39,868 nucleotides of DNA from Lapillicoccus sp. (lineage in GTDB: Bacteria > Actinomycetota > Actinomycetes > Actinomycetales > Dermatophilaceae), in the NCBI RefSeq assembly GCF_025353065.1, contig NZ_JANXRJ010000226.1, forward strand, positions 1-39,868, written 5' to 3'. Below, piece by piece: positions 15,151-23,196 of the stretch; the stretch's first letter is position 1; each line of letters starts with the position of its first letter. A program made the translations under genes and the position numbers. The notes under the pieces were generated by a model. That model searched no databases and was not told where the DNA came from. It worked only from the letters and a program-made list of their open reading frames with translations.

Positions 15151-15978
15151 TCAGAGCACCTCGTCACCGATCTCGCGCCGCAGGGCGCGGACCGCCCGCA
15201 GCTGCAGCTGCTTCACCGCGCCCTCCGACGTGGCGAGCACCTCGGCGGTCTCGGCCAGGGACAGGCCCTGGAAGAACCGGAGCACCAGGCACTCGGCCTG
15301 CTGGGGCTTCAGCACCCGGACCGCCTCGACGAGACGCGTGTCGCGCATCCGCTCGAGCACCTCGGTGTCGGGCGCCTCGACGCTGGTGTCGGCGTCGAAC
15401 ATGTCCGCCGTCGTCACCTCCAGCCGGAACCTCGCCGACTTCGCGTTGTCGGTGATGAGGTTGCGGGCGATGGTGATGAACCAGGCAGCGATGTCGCGGC
15501 CCTGCCACGAGAAGGAGTCGATCCGCCGCAGTCCGCGGATGAACGTCTCCGAGGTGAGGTCCTCGGCGGTCTGCCGTGATCCGACCCGCGCGTAGACGTA
15601 GCGGTAGACCGTGTCGACGTAGAGCTCGTAGAGCTGGCCGAACGCCTCGCCGTCGCCCCGCTGGGCGAGCTCCACCAGTGCCGCTACCCGGTCCAGCCCG
15701 GCCGGCATCGACCCCGCAGGTATGTCGCCGCGCGGCCCCGTCGCGCCCGTGCCGGCTCCGGTTCCGGTGTCGGCCCGATCGGCGACGCTGAGCGCCATCC
15801 GCAGGTCCTGGAGGAAGCGCTCGGTGGTGGGCCCCATCGCGTGTCCGACGGTCCCCGCCGGGCCGAGCGACCCGATCGCGGCGGCGACCCCTTCGACCGC
15901 GACGGCCGGCCCGACCCACCCCGCGACGCCCCCATGTCGTCGACGCGGGGTTCGGGGCTTCGGCAGGGACAGGGGCAT
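15151..15978 (-). CDS. bldN: BldN-like ECF RNA polymerase sigma factor
   Basis: A 275-residue sigma factor. Region 2 (about 97-165) reads LVELAQRGDGEAFGQLYELYVDTVYRYV...SRQTAEDLTSETFIRGLRRI. Region 4 (about 215-270) includes LKPQQAECLVLRFFQGLSLAETAEVLATSEGAVKQLQLRAVRALRR. The roughly 95-residue N-terminal extension is longer than in ordinary ECF factors; Streptomyces BldN is made as a pro-protein with a comparable extension that is removed. The Streptomyces neighbourhood bldN-rex-hemACDB is preserved. A GACAAT box ends 7 nt before ATG 15978, supporting that start. The orthology call is by domain and synteny. Confidence 0.8.
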   Translation of the reverse strand: MPLSLPKPRTPRRRHGGVAGWVGPAVAVEGVAAAIGSLGPAGTVGHAMGPTTERFLQDLRMALSVADRADTGTGAGTGATGPRGDIPAGSMPAGLDRVAALVELAQRGDGEAFGQLYELYVDTVYRYVYARVGSRQTAEDLTSETFIRGLRRIDSFSWQGRDIAAWFITIARNLITDNAKSARFRLEVTTADMFDADTSVEAPDTEVLERMRDTRLVEAVRVLKPQQAECLVLRFFQGLSLAETAEVLATSEGAVKQLQLRAVRALRREIGDEVL

Positions 15979-15985
15979 CGCCCGT

Positions 15986-15991
15986 ATTGTC
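15986..15991 (-). promoter_or_regulatory. Candidate -10 box (GACAAT) for leaderless sigma gene
   Basis: GACAAT on the minus strand ends 7 nt before the ATG at 15978. It keeps the conserved A at position 2 and T at position 6. It implies a leaderless mRNA for the sigma gene and supports its long N-terminal extension. Confidence 0.45.
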
Positions 15992-16037
15992 CCCCTTTTG
16001 ACAGCGGTTGTCTGCCTCGCTCCCCACGCGCACCCGG

Positions 16038-16043
16038 CACAAT
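16038..16043 (+). promoter_or_regulatory. Candidate -10 box (CACAAT) for the glutaredoxin-like gene
   Basis: CACAAT ends 6 nt before ATG 16050 with no visible Shine-Dalgarno site. It forms a divergent pair with the sigma gene's GACAAT box, about 47 bp apart. Confidence 0.42.
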
Positions 16044-16049
16044 GTGGTC

Positions 16050-16310
16050 ATGAGTACGGAACTGCCCGGACCGCGCGCCAGGATCACCCTCGTCAGCCGT
16101 CCGGGATGCCATCTGTGCGATGACGCCAGGGTCGTCATCGAGGCGGTGGCCGCCCGGCAGGGCGTCGGGTGGCGGGAGCTGTCCATCGACGACGACGCGG
16201 AGCTGCGGGCCCGCTATGCCGAGCAGATCCCGGTGACCCTCGTCGACGGGGTGCAGCACGACTTCTTCCGGGTGTCCGCTGAGCGGCTGACGGCCGCTCT
16301 GACCTCCTGA
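16050..16310 (+). CDS. Glutaredoxin-like protein (DUF836 type)
   Basis: An 86-residue thioredoxin-fold protein with the redox motif GCHLCDDA near residue 20 and the cis-proline region QIPVTLVDGVQHDFF. Small proteins of this type are often encoded next to rex or near sigma factors in actinobacteria. The gene is divergent from the BldN-like gene and co-directional with rex, but separated from it by a 222-bp regulatory gap. Probable thiol-disulfide role; partner unknown. Confidence 0.85.
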   Translation: MSTELPGPRARITLVSRPGCHLCDDARVVIEAVAARQGVGWRELSIDDDAELRARYAEQIPVTLVDGVQHDFFRVSAERLTAALTS

Positions 16311-16410
16311 AACGTCCCGATAAGGGCGCCAGAGGCCCCGCCTGCCGTGAGTCCAGTCACAGCGTGCGCGGGGGAGGCTGGCGGAGCACGTCGGTGCTGC
16401 CTGCGCAACT

Positions 16411-16428
16411 TTGTGCCCGCGTTCACAA
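16411..16428 (+). promoter_or_regulatory. Rex operator (ROP)
   Basis: TTGTGCCCGCGTTCACAA is an 18-bp imperfect palindrome matching the Rex operator TTGTGAA-N4-TTCACAA except for two bases in the left half. It lies about 105 bp before rex and overlaps the -35 of the candidate rex promoter. In S. coelicolor Rex represses its own rex-hem operon from such a site, being released by NADH. Confidence 0.75.
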
Positions 16429-16439
16429 ACGCTTACGCT
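16411..16439 (+). promoter_or_regulatory. Candidate rex-hem operon promoter
   Basis: A TTGTGC -35 (16411-16416), a 17-nt spacer and a TACGCT -10 (16434-16439). The Rex operator covers the -35 and part of the spacer, so Rex binding would block polymerase. The predicted start near 16446 leaves a leader of about 87 nt. Confidence 0.6.
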
Positions 16440-16532
16440 AGGGAGATCCACGCGCTCCGGTCCTGCCCGGACGACGTCCTCATCCGGACGTCCACCGGCC
16501 CGGCCACCAGTGAAAGGAGCCGGTGAGCGACT

Positions 16533-17204
16533 GTGTCCGCCGACCCCGCGATCCGTCGGGACATTCCTGACGCGACGGTTGCCCGGCTGCCCGAGTATCT
16601 CCGCGCCCTCTCGGACGTCGCCGACCGCGGGATCTCCTCGGTCTCCTCCGAAGAGCTGGCCCAGGCCGCGGGGGTGCGTTCGACCCAGCTCCGCAAGGAT
16701 CTCAGTCACCTCGGGTCCTACGGCATCCGGGGGGTCGGTTACGAGGTCGAGCACCTCGCCCTGGAGATCTCGCGGGCGCTGGGGCTGACGCAGGACTGGC
16801 CCGTGGCGATCGTCGGGATGGGCAACCTGGGTCGCGCGCTCGCGGCATACAGCGGGTTCGCCACCGGCGGCTTCCACGTCGCCGCGGTCTTCGACGAGGA
16901 CGCCGCGCTGGCCGGTGCGCTCGTCGCCGACCTGCCTATCAGCCCGATGACCGACCTCGCCCTCCTCGTGCGTGAACGCGGCATCACCATCGGCGTGATC
17001 GCCACCCCGGCCGCCTCGGCCCAGAGCGTCTGCAACGCCCTGGTGGAGGCGGGGGTCCGCTCGCTCCTCAACTTCGCCCCGCTCGTGCTCGTCGTCCCGG
17101 ACGACGTCGACGTGCGCCGGGTCGACCTCTCGACCGAGCTCCACGTGCTGGCCTTCCACGAGCAGCGCAAGAGCCTCCCACCCGAGCTGGGGGTGGCGCG
17201 GTGA
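16533..17204 (+). CDS. rex: Redox-sensing transcriptional repressor Rex
   Basis: A 223-residue repressor that senses the NADH/NAD ratio. The N-terminal winged helix contains the Rex signature VSSEELAQAAGVRSTQLRKDLSHLGSYGIRGVGY. The C-terminal Rossmann domain starts with VAIVGMGNLGRALAAY, and the C-terminal helix VLAFHEQRKSL is involved in dimer domain swapping. The GTG at 16533 has AAAGGAG 13 nt upstream, a rather long spacing; no better in-frame start exists. The stop overlaps hemA (GTGA), so Rex is the first gene of the tetrapyrrole operon and probably controls it through the operator at 16411-16428. Confidence 0.95.
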   Translation: MSADPAIRRDIPDATVARLPEYLRALSDVADRGISSVSSEELAQAAGVRSTQLRKDLSHLGSYGIRGVGYEVEHLALEISRALGLTQDWPVAIVGMGNLGRALAAYSGFATGGFHVAAVFDEDAALAGALVADLPISPMTDLALLVRERGITIGVIATPAASAQSVCNALVEAGVRSLLNFAPLVLVVPDDVDVRRVDLSTELHVLAFHEQRKSLPPELGVAR

Positions 17205-18613
17205 GCGTCCTCGTCATCGGCCTGTCGCACCACACCGCTCCGCTCTCGCTGCTCGAGGCCGCCGCCGCGACCGACCCGGCGGTGCTGGTGGAACAGGTCA
17301 AGGCGTCCGACGCCATCGGCGAGGTCGTCGTCGTCTCCACCTGCAACCGCCTCGAGGTGTATGCCGAGTCGCTCACCTTCCACGGCGCGGTCGCCGCGAT
17401 CGGCGAGGTCCTCGGTGCCGCTGCCGGGGTCTCGATCGGCGACCTCAGCTCGCACCTCTACGTGCACTTCGAGGACCGCGCCGTGGCGCACGCGTTCGCG
17501 GTCGCCTGCGGGCTCGACTCGATGGCCGTCGGCGAGGCCCAGGTGCTCGGCCAGCTGCGTGAGGCACTGCGGAGCGCCCAGCGCGCCGGCACGGCCGGAC
17601 CGTCGCTGAACTCGTTGTTCCAGCAGGCCCTGCGCGTCGGCAAGCGGGCGCACGCTGAGACGGCCATCGACCGGGTCAGCCACTCGCTCGTCGAAGCGGG
17701 CCTCGAGGCTGCTGCCGAGATGCTCGGTCCGTTGTCCACGGCCCGCGTCCTCGTCGTCGGCGCGGGCGGCATGAGCAGCCTCGCGGCGACGACGGTCGCC
17801 CGCCGCGGGGTCGGGCAGCTCACCATCGTCAACCGCACGGAGGCGAAGGCCCACCGGCTCGCCGGGTCCCTGGCCGGGACCGCCGACGTGCAGGCCCGGC
17901 CGCTCGCCGACCTCGACGCGGCGCTCGCGCACGCAGACGTCGTCATCACCTCGACGGGATCGCTCGGCTACCTCGTGACCGCTGCCCAGGTGGCGGCGGC
18001 CCGCGGGAGCGTCACGGCCGATGCCTCTGCCGGCGCCCGTGTCGGGCGCCAGGTCTTCCTCGACCTCGCCCTGCCGCGTGACGTCGACCCCGAGGTCGCC
18101 CTCCTCGACGGTGTCAGCGTGATCGGGCTCGACGACCTGGGCGCCCGCCTCGCGGACGACGCCGCGACCTCGACCCTCCCCGAGGTGCAGGCGGTGACCG
18201 ACCTCGTGACCGCCGAGGTCGCGGCATACCTCACCGGCCGGATGGAGCAGGCGGCCCTGCCGACCGTCGCGGCCCTGCGCTCGCGGGCGCACGAGGTCGT
18301 CGACGCGGAGATGGCGAGGCTCGACCAGAAGCTGCCCGACATCGATGCGGTGACCCGCGCCGAGATGCAGCGCACGGTCCACCGCATCGTCGAGAAGCTG
18401 CTCCACAAGCCGACCGTGCGCATCAAGGAGCTGACCAGCGAGGGTCACGGCGGCGACTACGCGGCGGCACTGCGCGAGCTCTTCGACCTCGACCCCTACG
18501 ACGTGGCCGCCGTCTCGGTTCCCCCTGCGAGCCCTGCGGTGCCCGGGACGACCGGTGTCGCAGGAGTCCAGCAGGGCCGTGGGACAACGGATTCCGGGGG
18601 CGGAGAGTCATGA
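17201..18613 (+). CDS. hemA: Glutamyl-tRNA reductase
   Basis: Reduces glutamyl-tRNA(Glu) to glutamate-1-semialdehyde with NADPH, the first committed step of the C5 pathway. The N-terminal GLSHHTAPL and the STCNRLEVY motif with catalytic Cys at residue 48 are present, as is the signature [17 protein letters not shown]. The NADPH domain reads [16 protein letters not shown], and a C-terminal dimerisation helix region follows. At 470 residues it is slightly longer than typical because of a Ser/Gly-rich tail after [12 protein letters not shown]. It is coupled to rex upstream and hemC downstream. It works with hemL (25816), about 7 kb away. Confidence 0.95.
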   Translation: MSVLVIGLSHHTAPLSLLEAAAATDPAVLVEQVKASDAIGEVVVVSTCNRLEVYAESLTFHGAVAAIGEVLGAAAGVSIGDLSSHLYVHFEDRAVAHAFAVACGLDSMAVGEAQVLGQLREALRSAQRAGTAGPSLNSLFQQALRVGKRAHAETAIDRVSHSLVEAGLEAAAEMLGPLSTARVLVVGAGGMSSLAATTVARRGVGQLTIVNRTEAKAHRLAGSLAGTADVQARPLADLDAALAHADVVITSTGSLGYLVTAAQVAAARGSVTADASAGARVGRQVFLDLALPRDVDPEVALLDGVSVIGLDDLGARLADDAATSTLPEVQAVTDLVTAEVAAYLTGRMEQAALPTVAALRSRAHEVVDAEMARLDQKLPDIDAVTRAEMQRTVHRIVEKLLHKPTVRIKELTSEGHGGDYAAALRELFDLDPYDVAAVSVPPASPAVPGTTGVAGVQQGRGTTDSGGGES

Positions 18614-19644
18614 TGCTCCGTCTCGGCACCCGTCGCAGCACCCTCGCGATGACCCAGTCGACCCTCGTCGCCGACCAGCTGCGGGCCGCGGGCCATGCCG
18701 TCGAGCTCGTCGAGATCACCACCCACGGCGACACGAGCTCGGAGCACCTCACCCTGATCGGGGGCACCGGCGTCTTCAGCGCGGCCATCCGGCACGCGCT
18801 CCTCGCCGGCGAGATCGACCTCGCCGTCCACTCGCTCAAGGACCTGCCGGTGGTGCCCGAGCCCGGCCTCGTCGTCGCCGCGATCCCGCTGCGGGCCGAC
18901 GCGCGAGACGCTCTCGTCGCCCGCGACGGCCTCACCCTCGGCGAGCTCCCCGAGGGAGCCGTCGTCGGCACCGGGTCGCCGCGGCGGGCCGCGCAGCTGC
19001 GGGCCCTCGGCCTCGGCCTCGACGTGCGGCCGGTGCGCGGCAACGTCGACACCCGCATCGGGCTCGTCACCTCGGGGCGCTGCGACGCGGTCGTGCTCGC
19101 CCGCGCCGGACTGCTGCGCATCGGTCGTCTCGCCGAGGTCACCGAGGTGCTCGACCCGATCCAGGTCCTCCCGGCTCCCGGGCAGGGCGCCCTCGCCGTC
19201 GAGTGCCGCGCCGACCGCACCGACCTCCTGCCCGTGCTCGCGGCCCTCGACGACGCCGACTCCCGGACCACGACCACCGCCGAGCGCGCCCTGCTGGCCG
19301 CGCTCGAGGCGGGGTGCACCGCGCCGATCGGCGCGCTGGCCGAGGTCGTCGAAGGTGTCGACGGGGTGGAGCTGTCGCTGCGGGCCTTCGTCGGCTCCGA
19401 GGACGGTTCCGCCGAGCTGCGTCGCTCCCTCGTCGGGTCCGTGGACGAGCCGGCCGACCTCGGTCGGCGACTCGCCCTGATCCTCCTCGAGGACGGCGCG
19501 GCCGACCTCGCCGTCACGCTCGACCCCGACCCCCCCGGACGGGTCGAGCTTCCCGAGCTGCCCGACGGGGTACCCATACCGCCGAGAGCGCATCCCGACC
19601 CCGCCACTGCACGCCCCCACCACGACTCGGAGCAGGTCTCGTGA
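18613..19644 (+). CDS. hemC: Porphobilinogen deaminase (hydroxymethylbilane synthase)
   Basis: Polymerises four porphobilinogens into hydroxymethylbilane. [14 protein letters not shown] marks the N-terminus, [10 protein letters not shown] the active-site region, [11 protein letters not shown] and RGNVDTRI the substrate-binding arginines, and [10 protein letters not shown] the dipyrromethane-cofactor cysteine (about residue 235). ATG 18613 (TGATG overlap with the hemA stop) has GGAG 7 nt upstream, a better spacing than the in-frame ATG at 18610. A Pro/His-rich tail of about 30 residues extends beyond the usual C-terminus. Coupled to the cobA/hemD fusion by a GTGA overlap. Confidence 0.95.
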   Translation: MLRLGTRRSTLAMTQSTLVADQLRAAGHAVELVEITTHGDTSSEHLTLIGGTGVFSAAIRHALLAGEIDLAVHSLKDLPVVPEPGLVVAAIPLRADARDALVARDGLTLGELPEGAVVGTGSPRRAAQLRALGLGLDVRPVRGNVDTRIGLVTSGRCDAVVLARAGLLRIGRLAEVTEVLDPIQVLPAPGQGALAVECRADRTDLLPVLAALDDADSRTTTTAERALLAALEAGCTAPIGALAEVVEGVDGVELSLRAFVGSEDGSAELRRSLVGSVDEPADLGRRLALILLEDGAADLAVTLDPDPPGRVELPELPDGVPIPPRAHPDPATARPHHDSEQVS

Positions 19645-21275
19645 GCATCACCACTTCCCAGAGCACGTCCGCACGGAGCAAGCGTCCCGGTCGGGTCGCC
19701 TTCGTCGGCGCCGGACCCGGTGACCCGGGACTGCTCACCCTGCGTGCGCGCGACTACCTCGCCGCGGCCGACGCCCTCGTGATCGACCAGGTCAACCGCG
19801 ACGACATGGTCGCGCGCCACGCCCGGCCCGACGTGGAGATCATCGACGCCGGGCACGGCGAGCACGGCGAGGAGCTGACCCGCGCCTCGCGCGCCAAGAT
19901 CCTGGTGCGCGCGGCCAAGACGGTGGGTCCCGACGGCCTCGTCGTGCGCCTCATGGACGGCGACCCGGCGATGTTCAACGGCTTCGCCGAGGAGGCACTG
20001 GCGCTGCGCAAGGCCGAGATCCGCTTCGACGTCGTGCCGGGAGTCAGCGCGGTCACCGCGGTGCCCACGTATGCCGGGGTGCCCCTCACGTCGCGCACCT
20101 CCAGCGTCGTGCACATCGTCAATGCGGCCGAGCACAAGCACGACTGGGCGCCGGCCGTGCCCGACCACGTCACCGTCGTCATCCTCGGGATGCCGGACAC
20201 CCTGGCCGGCGCCCTCGCGGCGCTGCGTGACGCCGGCCGCTCCGACGAGACGCCGGTCGCGCTCACCGAGCGCGGCACGACGACCCAGCAGGTCACGCAC
20301 GTCACGACTCTCGGTGCGGTCGCCGAGCTGCTGCGCGCGACCCGGGTCCGCTTCCCGTCGCTCGCCGTGGTCGGTCAGACCGTGGCGATGCGCGAGCAGC
20401 TGTCGTGGTTCGAGACCAAGCCGCTCTTCGGCTGGAACGTCCTCGTCCCGCGCACCAAGGACCAGGCTGGCGCCACGATCGAGCGCCTCGCGTCCTACGG
20501 CGCGAGCGCCGACGTCGTCCCCACGATCTCGGTCGAGCCGCCGCGCACCCCGCAGCAGATGGAACGGGCGATCAAGGGCCTGGTCACCGGCCGCTACGAG
20601 TGGGTCGGCTTCACCTCGGTCAACGCGGTGCGGGCGGTGCGCGAGAAGTTCGACGAGTTCGGTCTGGACGCGCGGGCGTTCTCCGGCCTCAAGATCGCGG
20701 CCGTGGGTGGTGTCACCGCCGACGCGCTGCGCCAGTGGGGCCTCATACCCGACCTCCTGCCGGTCCAGGACCATTCTGCCGCAGGGCTGCTCGCCGAGTG
20801 GCCCGACTACGACGCGGTGCTCGACCCCATCAACCGGGTCTTCCTCCCGCGGGCCGACATCGCCACCGACACCCTCGTGGCCGGCCTCGAGGCGATGGGG
20901 TGGGAGGTCGACGACGTCACGGCATACCGCACCGTGCGCGCCGCACCGCCGGCCGCCGAGGTGCGTGACGCCATCAAGTCGGGCAAGTTCGACGCGGTCG
21001 TCTTCACCTCGTCCTCGACCGTGCGCAACCTCGTGGGCATCGCCGGCAAGCCGCACCCCTCCACCGTCGTCGCGGCCATCGGCCCGGCCACCGCCAAGAC
21101 GGCACAGGAGCACGGGCTACGGGTCGACGTCCTCGCCCCCGAGGCGTCCTCGGACTCGCTCATCGACGCGTTGGCGGCGCACGGTCTCGGGCTCGCACTC
21201 GCTGCCGCCGAGGCCGGCGAGCCGTTGCGTCGCCCGAGCGAGAAGAAGCCCAGCTCGCGGCGCCGGGCGAAGTAG
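19641..21275 (+). CDS. hemD: Fused uroporphyrinogen-III C-methyltransferase / uroporphyrinogen-III synthase
   Basis: A 544-residue two-domain protein. Residues about 15-255 are SUMT (CobA): [37 protein letters not shown], and [11 protein letters not shown]. Residues about 265-520 are HemD, with [31 protein letters not shown] and [14 protein letters not shown]. HemD cyclises hydroxymethylbilane to uroporphyrinogen III, and the SUMT half methylates it to precorrin-2, feeding siroheme or cobalamin. This fusion is known in actinobacteria. The GTG start overlaps the hemC stop; the frame is open further upstream only within hemC. The stop overlaps the hemB GTG (TAGTG). Confidence 0.93.
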   Translation: MSITTSQSTSARSKRPGRVAFVGAGPGDPGLLTLRARDYLAAADALVIDQVNRDDMVARHARPDVEIIDAGHGEHGEELTRASRAKILVRAAKTVGPDGLVVRLMDGDPAMFNGFAEEALALRKAEIRFDVVPGVSAVTAVPTYAGVPLTSRTSSVVHIVNAAEHKHDWAPAVPDHVTVVILGMPDTLAGALAALRDAGRSDETPVALTERGTTTQQVTHVTTLGAVAELLRATRVRFPSLAVVGQTVAMREQLSWFETKPLFGWNVLVPRTKDQAGATIERLASYGASADVVPTISVEPPRTPQQMERAIKGLVTGRYEWVGFTSVNAVRAVREKFDEFGLDARAFSGLKIAAVGGVTADALRQWGLIPDLLPVQDHSAAGLLAEWPDYDAVLDPINRVFLPRADIATDTLVAGLEAMGWEVDDVTAYRTVRAAPPAAEVRDAIKSGKFDAVVFTSSSTVRNLVGIAGKPHPSTVVAAIGPATAKTAQEHGLRVDVLAPEASSDSLIDALAAHGLGLALAAAEAGEPLRRPSEKKPSSRRRAK

Positions 21276-22246
21276 TGCCCGTCATCCGGCCGCGGAGGCT
21301 GCGGCAGAACGCCGCGGTCCGCGCCCTCGTGGCGCAGACGCGGCTCCACCCGCGCAACTTCGTGCTGCCCGTCTTCGTCAAGGAGGGGGCGACCGCCCCG
21401 GTGCCGATCACGAGCATGCCGGGGGTCGTGCAGCACAGCCTCGAGTCGCTCGAGGCGGTGGCGAAGGAATGCGTGGCCGTCGGCATCGGCGGGCTGATGG
21501 TCTTCGGGGTGCCGCTGGAGAAGGATGCGACCGGCTCCGGCGGGACCGACCCCGACGGCATCCTCAACGTCGCGCTGCGCCGGGTGCGCGCCGCGTGCGG
21601 CGACGACCTGGTCCTCATGTCCGACCTGTGTCTCGACGAGTTCACCGACCACGGGCACTGCGGGGTCCTCGACGAGCACGGCCGGGTCGACAACGACGCG
21701 ACGCTCGTCCGCTACGCCGAGATGGCCGTCGCCCAGGCGCGGGCCGGCGCCCACGTCGTCGGGCCCAGCGGCATGATGGACGGCCAGGTCGCAGTGGTGC
21801 GCGCGGCCCTCGACGGCGCCGACTTCGAGGACGTCATCATCCTGGCGTATGCCGCGAAGTACGCCTCGGGCTTCTACGGCCCCTTCCGTGAGGCCGTGCA
21901 GAGCTCGCTCGAGGGCGATCGCTCGACCTACCAGCAGGATCCGGCCAACCTCGCGGAGGCGATCCGCGAGATCCAGCTCGACCTCGACGAGGGGGCCGAC
22001 ATCGTCATGGTGAAGCCCGGGCTGCCCTACCTCGACGTCATCGCCGAGGCCGCCGCGCTCTCGACGGTGCCGGTCGCGGCATACCAGATCTCGGGGGAGT
22101 ACTCCATGATCGAGGCGGCCGCCGCCAACGGCTGGATCGACCGCAAACGCTGCGCCCTCGAGGCCCTGACCTCGATCCGCCGCGCCGGCGCGCAGATCAT
22201 CCTCACCTACTACGCCCTCGAAGCCGCGGAGTGGCTCCGCACCTGA
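21275..22246 (+). CDS. hemB: Delta-aminolevulinic acid dehydratase (porphobilinogen synthase)
   Basis: Condenses two 5-aminolevulinates into porphobilinogen. A 323-residue protein with RPRRLRQNAAVRALVAQTRL, the metal-site segment DLCLDEFTDHGHCGV, and active-site regions ILAYAAKYASGFYGPF and VMVKPGLPYLDVI. At the zinc site the E. coli Cys-x-Cys pair is Cys-x-Asp here with the third Cys kept, an intermediate between Zn- and Mg-type enzymes that is seen in other actinobacteria as far as I recall. GTG start coupled to hemD. The stop codon falls in a 3x tandem 10-bp repeat. Confidence 0.95.
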   Translation: MPVIRPRRLRQNAAVRALVAQTRLHPRNFVLPVFVKEGATAPVPITSMPGVVQHSLESLEAVAKECVAVGIGGLMVFGVPLEKDATGSGGTDPDGILNVALRRVRAACGDDLVLMSDLCLDEFTDHGHCGVLDEHGRVDNDATLVRYAEMAVAQARAGAHVVGPSGMMDGQVAVVRAALDGADFEDVIILAYAAKYASGFYGPFREAVQSSLEGDRSTYQQDPANLAEAIREIQLDLDEGADIVMVKPGLPYLDVIAEAAALSTVPVAAYQISGEYSMIEAAAANGWIDRKRCALEALTSIRRAGAQIILTYYALEAAEWLRT

Positions 22247-22274
22247 CCTAGCCCGACCTAGCCCGACCTAGCCC
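22245..22274. repeat. Three tandem GACCTAGCCC units at the hemB stop
   Basis: Three perfect 10-bp units (22245-22254, 22255-22264, 22265-22274). The hemB TGA overlaps the first. They are followed by a C-rich stretch and the first hairpin of the HP1 family. Confidence 0.85.
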
Positions 22275-22296
22275 CCCGCCGCCACCCCCCCCAAAC

Positions 22297-22373
22297 CCCG
22301 CTTGTTGCTTCTGAATGGCCTGAAGTTGGGGGTTTTGTCGCCACTTCGGTCACTCCGGAAGCAAGAAGGCGGG
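22297..22373. repeat. Hairpin HP1a
   Basis: Long imperfect palindrome with arms at about 22297-22326 and 22343-22373. The left arm starts with the 15-mer CCCGCTTGTTGCTTC, whose exact reverse complement ends HP1c at 24422-24436. The inner parts (GAATGGCC, GAAGT) also pair. It lies between the hemB stop and the methyltransferase GTG. Confidence 0.75.
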
Positions 22374-22418
22374 AGCGGTGGGTGGCTTGACGGGTCCCGC
22401 ACGTCGGAGACTCGTGGG

Positions 22419-23087
22419 GTGAACCCTGACGAGCTGACCCGGTCCTTCGCCGCCGACCCCCGGAACGCCGCCGACCCGACGGCGTGGTTCGACCAGCTGT
22501 ATACCGCTGCCGGAGCTGGCGCGGCCGAGGTGCCCTGGGACCGCGGTCAGCCCAATGTCCTGCTCGTCGAGTGGGTCGATCGCGAGCAGCCCCCAGCCAC
22601 CGGGCGGACGGTCGTCGTCGGTGCGGGCTACGGACGCGACTCCGAATACCTCGCCGGGCTCGGTTTCACGACAACGGCTTTCGACATATCACCTGCCGCG
22701 GTCGGGCAGACGAAGAAGCGGTTCCCGGACTCCCTCGTCGAGTATGCCGTGGGCGACCTTCTCGCGCTGCCCGCGGCGTGGCGTGGCGGCTTCGACCTCG
22801 TCGTGGAGAGCATGACGGTGCAGGCCCTGCCCGAGCCGCCGCGGGACCCTGCGATCAGCGGGGTCGTCTCGCTCGTCGCTCCCGGCGGCACGCTGCTCGT
22901 CATCGCCGCGGGCCACGACGGACCGGCAGCCGATCGCGACGCCCTCGACACCCCGCCCTGGCCGCTGCTGCGCGAGGAGGTCGAGTCGTTCGCGCGGGAC
23001 GGCCTCGAGATGGTGTCCCTCGAACGCGTCGTCATGCCCACCGACCCCGGTATCCCCCGCTGGCGCGCCACCCTCCGCCGCCCCTGA
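22419..23087 (+). CDS. Class I SAM-dependent methyltransferase (TPMT-like)
   Basis: About 222 residues. The N-terminal NPRNAADPTAWF-like segment and WDRGQPN are typical of thiopurine-methyltransferase-like proteins. Motif I reads VVVGAGYGRDSEYLAG, motif II FTTTAFDIS, and motif IV FDLVVES. Substrate unknown. I chose GTG 22419 because GGAGA lies 8 nt upstream; the frame is open to ATG 22302, but those first 39 codons run through hairpin HP1a. The gene is bracketed by HP1a and HP1b and may be a passenger of the adjoining repeat cluster. Confidence 0.82.
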   Translation: MNPDELTRSFAADPRNAADPTAWFDQLYTAAGAGAAEVPWDRGQPNVLLVEWVDREQPPATGRTVVVGAGYGRDSEYLAGLGFTTTAFDISPAAVGQTKKRFPDSLVEYAVGDLLALPAAWRGGFDLVVESMTVQALPEPPRDPAISGVVSLVAPGGTLLVIAAGHDGPAADRDALDTPPWPLLREEVESFARDGLEMVSLERVVMPTDPGIPRWRATLRRP

Positions 23088-23114
23088 ACCGAGCGGAGCC
23101 ACGCCCCCAATCCC

Positions 23115-23185
23115 CGCCCCTTGCTTCGGGATGGCCCGAATGTGGCGATCAACGGTGGATTCGGGCCGTTCGAAAGCAAGGAGCG
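23115..23185. repeat. Hairpin HP1b
   Basis: The arms at 23115-23141 and 23159-23185 match at 22 of 27 positions around a 17-nt loop. The core CCTTGCTT and GGCCCGAAT segments pair perfectly. The right arm ends 11 nt before the stop codon of the minus-strand AbiEi-like gene, i.e. just past its 3' end. Confidence 0.8.
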
Positions 23186-23196
23186 GGCGGGTGAGG

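Noticed and set aside
18423-21113. 896-codon minus-strand open frame opposite hemA, hemC and hemD
   Set aside because: The plus-strand genes have full catalytic motifs and tight coupling. The antisense product is low-complexity with no domain and no ribosome-binding site.
22302-22418. N-terminal extension of the methyltransferase
   Set aside because: These 39 codons translate hairpin HP1a; the GTG at 22419 has a better ribosome-binding site and begins the family similarity.
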